A DNA stretch of 5,112 nucleotides. It comes from Burkholderiales bacterium. GTDB lineage: Bacteria; Pseudomonadota; Gammaproteobacteria; Burkholderiales; Usitatibacteraceae. Under the pieces are notes generated by a model. It worked only from the letters and a program-made list of their open reading frames with translations. It made no database searches and was not told the origin of the DNA. The translations under genes were made by a program, and so were the position numbers. The DNA lies in NCBI GenBank assembly GCA_017880705.1, contig JADGRS010000263.1, positions 1 to 5,112 on the forward strand. Direction: 5' to 3'. Below, piece by piece: positions 1 through 5,112 of this stretch (its first letter is position 1; every line of letters starts with the position of its first letter).

Positions 1-1837
1 CTTCGCATTGCTCGCGCTGGGCGCCGACCTCGGCCGCGAGACGCTTGAGCTCCTCGAGCTTGTCGAGGAGATCGACTTCAGCGTTCTGGATTCGTCCCAT
101 TCCCTCGATGCGGGCGTTCGACTGATCCTGGTAGGCATTGATCTGCGATTCGAGGGGCCGGATGAAGCCCGTGAGCCACGCGCGCGTCTCCCGGTCGGCG
201 ATCTCGAAGACATGGATCACCTGCAGCGCGACGGTGTCGAAGAAGAGCGTGCCCAACGACTTGCGCGATCGCAGCAGGAGATTGGAGCCGCCCTTGAATT
301 CGCGCCGGCAGTGCTCCTCGAGCCGGTCGAGCTCCACCAGGAAGCGCTCGGTGGCGAAGGCGGCCGCTTCCACCGGCGCGATCTTGTACTCGACCGTCAT
401 CTTCTGGCGCACCGCGCCCATGACCTTGCGCGCCTCCTGGATGACCTCGATCGCCTTCGTGATCCTCTCTCGCGAATCGACGAAGAAGGCGTTGAGAATC
501 TCGCCGATGTCCTTCGAGAAGGCGCTGCCCGCGACCGCTTCGCGGGCGCGCAATGCCGACTCGCGGGCGAGCGCCGGATCGAGCAGCCGCTCCAGGTCGG
601 CCGAGTGCCGGTTGTGCACGGTGCGCAGCCCGCTCATCATCGCCCGCGCCTGCTCGATACGGCCGCGCTCGACGCCCGCCTTGCGCGCGAGGACCTCCAC
701 CAGCTTCTGGTTCTTGTCCTTGAGCGCGGTGAGCTCCTCTAGCTGCCCGTTGGCGAAATCAAGGCGGCTCGCGATGAGCGCGCGCATCTCGGAAAGCGCG
801 CCGCGCACCTCGGCGCGCGCGCCGGTGGCGTGGGCGAGGCGCCGGTGGTGCACGAGCCCGCGCGAGAGCGCCTGCTCGAGGCGGTACAGCCTGCTTCGCA
901 CCAGAGCGTCGCGGTCGCCCTGCATCTTCGCCGCGAGCCCCTGCTTGGCCGAGAGCGCGAAGATCCGCGTCGGCGCGATGCAGAGCGCGTCGGCGACCGA
1001 CTTGACCTGGCGGTCGATCTCCGTGAGGACCTGGCCCTCGCCGCGCGCGCCGTCACGCAAGCCGTCGATCTTGTTGAGGACCACGAAGCACGTCTCCTCG
1101 ACTCCGCCGATGGTCGCGACGTGCTCGGTCCAGAGCGCCTGGTCGGCCGGCGTGATGGAGCTCTCCGCCGAGATGATGAAGATCACCGCCGCGGCATCGG
1201 GCACGCGGTGGAACGAGAGCTCGGGCTCCGAAGCGAGCGTCCTGAATCCTGCCGTGTCGAGGAGGGTGATCCCTTTCGCGAGGAGGGGGTGCGGAAAGTT
1301 GATCACCGCGTAGCGCCAGCGGGGGGAGGCCGCTCCATCGATCTGGCGCGTCTGGGTGAGCACTTCGCATGCAAGCGGCACCGTCTCGGGATGGCGTGGA
1401 TCGAGGGGCAATTCGTGCCATGCATCGGCGTCGTCCATGTACTCCCTCAACGCGCGCCCGCTCTCGCGCGTCTCGATCGGAAGCAGGCGTATGGAAGGCG
1501 CGCGCGTTGCATCCCACAGGATCTCCGTCGGGCAGACGATCTTGCCGCCGCTCGCGGGCAGGAGGCGCGTGCCCTGCTCGCCGAAGAAAAGCGCGTTGAT
1601 GAGCTCGCTCTTGCCGCGCGATTGCTCCGCGACGAACGCGATGGTGAGGCGCTCGGTGGCGAGCCGCCTTTCGAGGTGCGCGAGCCGCGCGGCGCCCTGC
1701 TCGTCGAGGAGGCGTCCCGCCTGTCCCCAGCGCCGCAGCGACGCGAGGCCGGCGGCAAGCGCCGCGCGCCATTGCGCGAGCGACTCGAGCGCCGCCTCGA
1801 GCGACGAAGGCCCGCGGCGCTCGCCGGGTGCGGTCAT
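1..1837 (-). CDS. Dynamin-family large GTPase, C-terminus cut by window edge
   Basis: Seen: an uninterrupted minus-strand frame starts at the ATG at 1837-1835 and stays open for 612 codons to position 1, where it is truncated. The GTPase motifs are in order and in frame. G1 (P-loop) is AEQSRGKS at residues 70-77, with Ala where the consensus first Gly sits. A G2-type Thr is T104 in CPTE, G3 is DTAG at 194-197, G4 is NKID at 255-258, and a G5-like SAK lies at 296-298. Beyond about residue 310 the protein is predicted to be mostly helical. A basic/hydrophobic patch lies at 515-545 and a Leu/Glu/Lys-rich probable coiled coil at 577-612. No signal peptide or membrane span is seen. Known: bacterial dynamin-like proteins hydrolyse GTP and remodel or tether membranes. 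Inferred: a cytosolic, peripherally membrane-associated GTPase whose substrate is unknown. It has no Shine-Dalgarno of its own, and its ATG overlaps the mutM stop, so translation is probably coupled. The fold call is firm; the cellular role is not known. Confidence 0.88.
   Translation of the reverse strand, partial: MTAPGERRGPSSLEAALESLAQWRAALAAGLASLRRWGQAGRLLDEQGAARLAHLERRLATERLTIAFVAEQSRGKSELINALFFGEQGTRLLPASGGKIVCPTEILWDATRAPSIRLLPIETRESGRALREYMDDADAWHELPLDPRHPETVPLACEVLTQTRQIDGAASPRWRYAVINFPHPLLAKGITLLDTAGFRTLASEPELSFHRVPDAAAVIFIISAESSITPADQALWTEHVATIGGVEETCFVVLNKIDGLRDGARGEGQVLTEIDRQVKSVADALCIAPTRIFALSAKQGLAAKMQGDRDALVRSRLYRLEQALSRGLVHHRRLAHATGARAEVRGALSEMRALIASRLDFANGQLEELTALKDKNQKLVEVLARKAGVERGRIEQARAMMSGLRTVHNRHSADLERLLDPALARESALRAREAVAGSAFSKDIGEILNAFFVDSRERITKAIEVIQEARKVMGAVRQKMTVEYKIAPVEAAAFATERFLVELDRLEEHCRREFKGGSNLLLRSRKSLGTLFFDTVALQVIHVFEIADRETRAWLTGFIRPLESQINAYQDQSNARIEGMGRIQNAEVDLLDKLEELKRLAAEVGAQREQCE
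1834..1837 (-). promoter_or_regulatory. ATGA stop/start overlap coupling mutM to the dynamin gene
   Basis: On the minus strand the mutM stop TGA (1836-1834) overlaps the dynamin ATG (1837-1835). The bases before it read TGCCAGAA, the last MutM codons, and contain no Shine-Dalgarno-like purine run. The downstream start is therefore probably used by ribosomes terminating on mutM (translational coupling). That mechanism is inferred from the arrangement, which is common in compact operons. Confidence 0.75.
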
Positions 1838-2649
1838 TTCTGGCATCGCGGGCAGAAGAATGTCGAGCGCTGTCCCTGGCGCAGCGCGCGGATCGGCGTC
1901 TTGCACACGCGGCACGGCTTGCCTTCCCGCTTGTACACGGCGTGGCGCTGCTGAAAGTAGCCCGGCCGTCCCTCGGCCGAGGCGAAATCGCGAAGCGTGC
2001 TCCCGCCCGCCGCGATCGCACGCGCGAGCGTGCGTCGCACGGCCTCGGCGAGCCGATCGTAGCGCGCTGCGGAGACCCGGCCGGCGCTTCGCCCGGGAGC
2101 GATCCCCGCGTGGAAAAGCGCCTCGCTCGCGTAGATGTTGCCCACTCCCGTCACGATTCGGCCGTTCATGAGGAACTGCTTGATCGACACGCTGCGCCCC
2201 TTTGCGCGCGCGCGCAATGCCTGTCCCGTAAACGCGGCGTCGAGAGGCTCCATCCCGAGATCCTTGAGCAGCGCATGGCTCTCGGCCGGCGATTCGAGCC
2301 ACAGCATGGCGCCGAAGCGCCGCGGATCGGTGAACCTGAGCAGCGTCCCGCCCTCGAGCTCGATGTCGACGTGATCGTGCTTTCGCGCCGGCGTCCCGGC
2401 GGGCAGGAGCGTGAGGCGCCCCGACATGCCGAGATGGACGAGGAGATGGCCCTTGCCCAGATCGAAGAGGAGGTACTTGGCGCGGCGCCGGATGTCGCGA
2501 ATCGTCTCGCCCGACAGGCGCTTCGCGATATCCGCGGGCACCGGCCAGCGCAGGCTTCCGTTGCGCACGGCGATCGAGCGAATGCGGCGGCCCGCCACGC
2601 GCGGCAACAATCCGCGACGCGTCGTTTCGACTTCCGGGAGCTCGGGCAT
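1834..2649 (-). CDS. mutM: Formamidopyrimidine-DNA glycosylase (Fpg/MutM)
   Basis: This is a bifunctional base-excision repair enzyme that removes 8-oxoguanine and formamidopyrimidines from DNA and cleaves the abasic site by beta,delta-elimination. Seen: 271 aa, close to the usual length of about 270. The N-terminus MPELPEVE supplies the catalytic Pro (P2 before Met removal) and Glu (E3), which fixes the start. K58 is the conserved catalytic-domain lysine. M75 in HLGMSG and R110/R111-F112 in DPRRFG match the void-filling residues that enter the helix. GVGNIYASE at 168-176 contains the conserved Asn of the helix-two-turn-helix (N171). A C-terminal zinc finger has C246, C249, C266 and C269, with the conserved Arg at R261 in QRSTFFC. 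All key residues are present, so it should be active. It is the first gene of a leftward pair, and its TGA overlaps the start of the dynamin gene. A consensus -10 box lies just upstream, but no clear Shine-Dalgarno precedes the ATG. Confidence 0.98.
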   Translation of the reverse strand: MPELPEVETTRRGLLPRVAGRRIRSIAVRNGSLRWPVPADIAKRLSGETIRDIRRRAKYLLFDLGKGHLLVHLGMSGRLTLLPAGTPARKHDHVDIELEGGTLLRFTDPRRFGAMLWLESPAESHALLKDLGMEPLDAAFTGQALRARAKGRSVSIKQFLMNGRIVTGVGNIYASEALFHAGIAPGRSAGRVSAARYDRLAEAVRRTLARAIAAGGSTLRDFASAEGRPGYFQQRHAVYKREGKPCRVCKTPIRALRQGQRSTFFCPRCQK

Positions 2650-2684
2650 CGCGTAGTCACAGGAATGTGGGATTTTTCGAGGGG

Positions 2685-2690
2685 ATTATA
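2685..2690 (-). promoter_or_regulatory. Probable -10 box of the mutM-dynamin operon
   Basis: On the minus strand, positions 2690-2685 read TATAAT, a perfect sigma-70 -10 hexamer, 35 bases upstream of the mutM ATG. It would start transcription near 2678 and give a leader of about 30 bases. The -35 position at normal spacing reads GGGGAA, which does not resemble TTGACA. A TTGGCA lies only two bases upstream of the box, too close to serve. Either the promoter is weak or needs an activator, or the match is fortuitous. It is still conspicuous in such GC-rich DNA. Confidence 0.5.
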
Positions 2691-2773
2691 CGTGCCAACC
2701 CGGGGCTTTCCCCCTGCCGTGCATCGCGACGAATGAAACGTTCGCGGGCCCGTAGCTGGAGCTCGAATCGTTC

Positions 2774-2779
2774 TATGAT
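2774..2779 (+). promoter_or_regulatory. Probable -10 box of the TPR-lolB-ispE operon
   Basis: TATGAT differs from the sigma-70 -10 consensus at one base and sits 42 bases upstream of the chosen TPR start at 2822. Transcription would begin near 2786 and give a leader of about 36 bases. No good -35 is visible; the nearest candidate, TAGCTG at 2753-2758, is poor and has only a 15-base spacer. A start point here would exclude the in-frame TTG at 2783 as the initiation codon, which helps choose the gene start. Confidence 0.45.
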
Positions 2780-2821
2780 AGGTTGGTCTTGGCGCCGCTT
2801 CTCGCGCGCATGGGGGTCGAA

Positions 2822-4507
2822 ATGGCAGGCAGAACCTGGTGGTTTGGATTGGTCGCGGCGGCGGCCCTGGGCTTGGTCGGCCCCTCGGCGGCCGAAGAAA
2901 CCCCGGAGGACGCGGCGGAGGCCGATGGCGGCGCGGCGAACGTCGATGCGATGTTCGAGTACCTCGTCGCCGAGATCGCCTCGCAGCGCGGCGACACCGA
3001 GGGTGCCATTTCCGTCTATGAGCGCCTCGCCCGGGAGCTGAAGGACCCGCAGATCGCCAAGCGCGCCGTCGAGACCGCGATCCGCGCGCGCGCCTTCGGC
3101 CCGGCGCTCGAAAGCGCGACCCTTCTCCTCGAGCTCGATCCCGAATCGGCGCTTGCCCGCGAGATCATGGCGGCGCTCCTTGCCAACGATGCGGACGTCA
3201 ACAAGGCCCGTGACACGCTCGCGCGCATCCTCGAGAAGACCGCCAACCGCGGCCCGATCATCATGCAGCTCGCGCATCTCCTCGGAAAATTTCCCGACAA
3301 GGCCGCGGTCCTCGCCGCAACGCGCGACGTGACCGTTCGATATCCGATCGTGGAGTCGCACTACGCAGTGGGCGTGGCCGCGATCCTCGCCGGCCAGATG
3401 GACCTGGCGCTGGCGGAAGCCGACGCGGCGCTGCAGATGAAGCCCGCCTGGGAACCGGGCGCGATCCTCAAGGCGCAGGCGCTGCGCAAGTCAGCGCCCG
3501 CGGAAGTGATTCCCTTTTACCAGAAGTTCGTCGCGGCCAATCCCGGCGCGCAGGACGTTCGCATGCAGCTCGGACGCGAGTTCGCCGCCGAGCGAAGGCT
3601 CGCCGAAGCGCGCGACCAGTTCCGCGAGGCGGAGAAGCTTGCGCAGAACGATTCCCAGGCTTCGTACGCCATCGGCCTCCTGTCGCTGCAGCTCGAGGAC
3701 TACGCCGATGCGCAGGTCGAGTTCAACAAGGCGTTGAAGCAGGGCTATCGCGAGCCCACCGCGATCTACCTCGGGCTGGGCCAGGCCGCCGAGGGGCTGC
3801 AGCATTTCGACGAGGCGATCGGGTGGTACCAGAGGGTCGACCAGGGCGACTGGGTGCGCGCGCAGCTGAAGATTGCGACGCTCATAGCGCGCCAGCAGGG
3901 CCTCGCGGCGGGACGCGAATACCTGCAGCGCATCGAGCCGCGCTCTTCCGACGACAGCATCCAGATAGTCCAGGTCGAGGCGCAGCTTCTTCGCGACGCG
4001 AAGGAGTGGAAGCAGACCTACGAGATGCTCTCGGAGGCGGTCGCGAAGTATCCCGACTCCTACGAGCTTCTCTACGATCGCGCCATGGCCGCCGAACGCA
4101 TCGACAAGATCGACGTTCTCGAAGCCGACCTGCGCAAGGTCATCAAGATGAAGCCCGACTACGCGCACGCCTACAACGCTCTCGGCTATACGCTGGTCGA
4201 GAAGACCAACCGCCTGGTCGAGGCGAAGGACCTGATCGAGAAGGCGTACAAGCTCGCGCCCGACGATCCGTTCATCCTGGACAGCCTCGGCTGGGTCAAT
4301 TTCCGCATGGGACAGGTGGGCGAGGCGCTCAAGCACCTGCAGAGCGCATACAGCGCGAAGCCCGATCCCGAGATCGCGGCCCACCTCGGCGAGGTCCTTT
4401 GGAGCAACGGCAAGCATGACGAAGCGCAAAAGATCTGGCGCGCGGCGCTCACCGAGAATCCCAACCACGAGACCCTCCTCGCGGTGATGCAGAAGCACCG
4501 CCCCTGA
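2822..4507 (+). CDS. Exported tetratricopeptide-repeat (TPR) protein beside lolB
   Basis: Seen: 561 aa from the ATG at 2822. Residues 1-24 form a Sec-type signal peptide: Arg4, a hydrophobic core WWFGLVAAAALGLVG, and a Ser-Ala-Ala site before EETPED. There is no lipobox Cys, so the mature protein should be soluble in the periplasm or bound to a partner. About a dozen helix-turn-helix TPR units fill residues 45-550, clearest at 278-345 and 414-550. The last three (NALGYTLVEKT, DSLGWVNFRMGQ and AAHLGEVLWSNG) have the strong Gly/Ala/Pro pattern and are characteristic of this proteobacterial family. Start choice: a frame upstream to TTG 2783 and ATG 2810 is open, but ATG 2822 gives the best signal peptide and has a GGGGG run 5 bases before it. 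Known: TPR arrays are protein-binding scaffolds, and a TPR gene also lies next to lolB in Pseudomonas. Inferred: an envelope-biogenesis scaffold. Partner and function are not established from the sequence. Confidence 0.9.
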   Translation: MAGRTWWFGLVAAAALGLVGPSAAEETPEDAAEADGGAANVDAMFEYLVAEIASQRGDTEGAISVYERLARELKDPQIAKRAVETAIRARAFGPALESATLLLELDPESALAREIMAALLANDADVNKARDTLARILEKTANRGPIIMQLAHLLGKFPDKAAVLAATRDVTVRYPIVESHYAVGVAAILAGQMDLALAEADAALQMKPAWEPGAILKAQALRKSAPAEVIPFYQKFVAANPGAQDVRMQLGREFAAERRLAEARDQFREAEKLAQNDSQASYAIGLLSLQLEDYADAQVEFNKALKQGYREPTAIYLGLGQAAEGLQHFDEAIGWYQRVDQGDWVRAQLKIATLIARQQGLAAGREYLQRIEPRSSDDSIQIVQVEAQLLRDAKEWKQTYEMLSEAVAKYPDSYELLYDRAMAAERIDKIDVLEADLRKVIKMKPDYAHAYNALGYTLVEKTNRLVEAKDLIEKAYKLAPDDPFILDSLGWVNFRMGQVGEALKHLQSAYSAKPDPEIAAHLGEVLWSNGKHDEAQKIWRAALTENPNHETLLAVMQKHRP

Positions 4508-4514
4508 GAGGCGG
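4498..4514 (+). promoter_or_regulatory. Small hairpin spanning the TPR stop and the lolB ribosome-binding region
   Basis: CCGCC (4498-4502) and GGCGG (4510-4514) can pair around a 7-base loop that contains the TPR stop TGA (4505-4507). The 3' arm holds the only Shine-Dalgarno-like sequence before lolB (GAGAGGCGG, ending 10 bases before GTG 4525). No T-run follows, so this is not a terminator. A ribosome finishing the TPR gene would open the stem, consistent with translational coupling. A 5-bp GC stem can also arise by chance in DNA of this composition. Confidence 0.3.
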
Positions 4515-4524
4515 CAACCTTCCC

Positions 4525-5046
4525 GTGCACCTGCGCGCCGCGACATGCCTCGCGGCGCTTTTCATTGCGGCATGCGCGAGCGTGCCGGCGCCCGCGCCGC
4601 TGCCGCGACTCGCCGCGGCGCCCGCGGACTTCGAAGTGAGCGGGCGCCTCGCGGTGCGCCAAGGCGACCGCAGCGACATCGCGAAGCTTCGCTGGACGCG
4701 CAAGGGCCTCCACGATTCGTGGATCATCGCCTCGCCGCTCGGCAACGAGGTCGCGCGCCTCGAGTCGGGCGCCGACGGCGCGACGCTCGTGCGCGTGGGC
4801 GCGCCTTCCGAGAGCGCGGAGAGTTTTCGAGCGCTGACCGAGCGCGTCCTCGGCGTGCCCCTCGACCCGGACGAGATGGCGGGCTGGCTTCACGGCGTGG
4901 CGGCGTCGGGCGCGGGCGACTGGAAGGTCTCCGTCGACCAGACCCAGAGAGCGGGCAACGTGGACCTTGCGAAGCGCATCACGGCGACGCGCGGCGAGAT
5001 GGTCGTGAGGCTCATCGTCGACGAATATCGCGCGCTCGGGGAGTGA
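4525..5046 (+). CDS. lolB: Outer-membrane lipoprotein receptor LolB
   Basis: LolB accepts lipoproteins from the periplasmic carrier LolA and inserts them into the inner leaflet of the outer membrane. It is itself a lipoprotein. Seen: 173 aa from a GTG start. A lipoprotein signal MHLRAATCLAALFIAAC ends in the lipobox I-A-A-C with the acylated Cys at 17. Residue +2 is Ala rather than Asp, consistent with outer-membrane sorting. An Ala/Pro-rich linker covers 18-34. The LolB beta-sheet domain starts at DFEVSGRLAVRQG (35-47). SPLGNEV at 70-76 and the GVPLDPDEMAGWLHG segment at 110-124 are recognisable family blocks. The protein is shorter than E. coli LolB (207 aa), mainly through short loops, but no block appears to be missing. 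The start is set by the signal peptide, since no in-frame ATG precedes the Cys apart from this GTG. It lies 17 bases after the TPR gene and 4 bases before ispE, which supports a shared transcript. Confidence 0.93.
   Translation: MHLRAATCLAALFIAACASVPAPAPLPRLAAAPADFEVSGRLAVRQGDRSDIAKLRWTRKGLHDSWIIASPLGNEVARLESGADGATLVRVGAPSESAESFRALTERVLGVPLDPDEMAGWLHGVAASGAGDWKVSVDQTQRAGNVDLAKRITATRGEMVVRLIVDEYRALGE
5038..5043 (+). promoter_or_regulatory. Ribosome-binding site of ispE inside the lolB end
   Basis: GGGGAG runs into the lolB stop codon and ends 7 bases before the ispE ATG at 5051. It is the clearest Shine-Dalgarno in the window. It confirms the ispE start and implies that lolB and ispE are co-transcribed. 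Confidence 0.6.
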
Positions 5047-5050
5047 TCCG

Positions 5051-5112
5051 ATGCAGCTTCCCGGCCCCGACTATCCCGCGCCTGCCAAGCTCAACCTGTT
5101 CCTCCATGTAGT
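5051..5112 (+). CDS. ispE: 4-diphosphocytidyl-2-C-methyl-D-erythritol kinase, N-terminal fragment
   Basis: Only 20 full codons are in the window; the gene continues past the right edge. Residues 9-20 read PAPAKLNLFLHV, the N-terminal signature of the GHMP kinase IspE, whose Lys (K13 here, K10 in E. coli) and following Asn are active-site residues. Known: IspE phosphorylates the 2-hydroxyl of CDP-methylerythritol with ATP in the MEP pathway to isoprenoids, in the cytosol. The position directly after lolB matches the common proteobacterial order lolB-ispE-prs, so prs is predicted beyond the edge. The call rests on a short but very distinctive motif plus synteny. Full-length integrity cannot be judged. 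Confidence 0.9.
   Translation, partial: MQLPGPDYPAPAKLNLFLHV

Larger units (their letters stand above)
2650..2821. other. Divergent intergenic control region between mutM and the TPR gene
   Basis: This is the only non-coding stretch of note in the window (172 bases), and it separates the two divergent transcription units. It is visibly richer in A/T than the flanking genes around 2672-2690 and 2765-2785, where one -10-like element per direction can be seen. A short inverted repeat (GGGG at 2702-2705 and CCCC at 2711-2714) lies between them. I see no obvious operator dyad, riboswitch or tRNA. Confidence 0.7.

Noticed and set aside
8..1954. Long plus-strand open frames of 244, 391 and 374 codons (8-742, 138-1313, 830-1954) opposite the dynamin gene
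   Set aside because: Their translations are low-complexity Arg/Ala/Ser/Leu-rich with no recognisable domain. The minus strand here encodes a complete set of GTPase motifs. Antisense frames stay open because stop codons are rare in GC-rich coding DNA.
2685..2699. Sigma-54 type -24/-12 promoter suggested by TTGGCACG upstream of mutM on the minus strand
   Set aside because: The required GC element (TTGC-like) at the -12 spacing is absent; the bases there read ATAATCC.
2702..2714. GGGG-CTTT-CCCC inverted repeat in the intergenic region as a terminator or operator
   Set aside because: The stem is only four bases, has no T-run on either side, and lies between divergent genes where no terminator is needed. 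It is too short to support an operator claim.
1828..2736. 302-codon plus-strand open frame opposite mutM
   Set aside because: The minus strand is unmistakably MutM with all catalytic and zinc-binding residues; the plus frame has no supporting feature.
2657..3361. 234-codon minus-strand open frame across the divergent promoter region and TPR N-terminus
   Set aside because: It would run through the mutM promoter and overlap the TPR gene antisense. It has no recognisable motif and is best explained as a shadow frame.
3491..4546. 351-codon minus-strand open frame antisense to the TPR gene
   Set aside because: The composition is Leu/Val/Arg-rich shadow sequence with no domain or ribosome-binding site, and the opposite frame encodes a clear TPR array.
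1..5112. Mobile element, CRISPR array, defence island or horizontally acquired segment
   Set aside because: No transposase, direct repeat array, terminal repeats, tRNA or attachment-like duplication is visible, and composition looks uniform across conserved core genes.

Overview
The window is GC-rich (roughly two thirds G+C by eye), densely coding, and has the gene content and order of a betaproteobacterial chromosome: a dynamin-family GTPase and mutM (fpg) on the minus strand, divergent from a TPR protein, lolB and ispE on the plus strand. The taxon is inferred from this synteny and from protein character (Lol pathway, MEP isoprenoid pathway, a large lolB-adjacent TPR protein). No species can be named from the sequence alone.

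Layout. Positions 1-1837 (minus) encode a dynamin-like large GTPase whose C-terminus runs off the left edge. Positions 1834-2649 (minus) encode formamidopyrimidine-DNA glycosylase. The two genes share a 4-base ATGA stop/start overlap, so they form a two-gene leftward operon. Positions 2650-2821 are the divergent control region, with a perfect TATAAT facing mutM and a TATGAT facing the TPR gene. Positions 2822-4507 (plus) encode an exported TPR-repeat protein, 4525-5046 (plus) the outer-membrane lipoprotein receptor LolB, and 5051-5112 (plus) the first 20 codons of IspE. The gaps in the rightward cluster are 17 and 4 bases, which suggests one transcript.

How the genes relate. MutM excises 8-oxoguanine and related oxidised purines. 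The coupled dynamin GTPase has no known link to repair, and the pairing is the most curious point here. The rightward operon combines envelope biogenesis (LolB, and probably the TPR protein by association) with isoprenoid precursor synthesis (IspE), a combination also seen in gammaproteobacteria.

I found no mobile element, CRISPR array, tRNA/rRNA, phage gene or obviously foreign segment. The window looks like conserved core chromosome. The findings are modest and I do not claim a new system.
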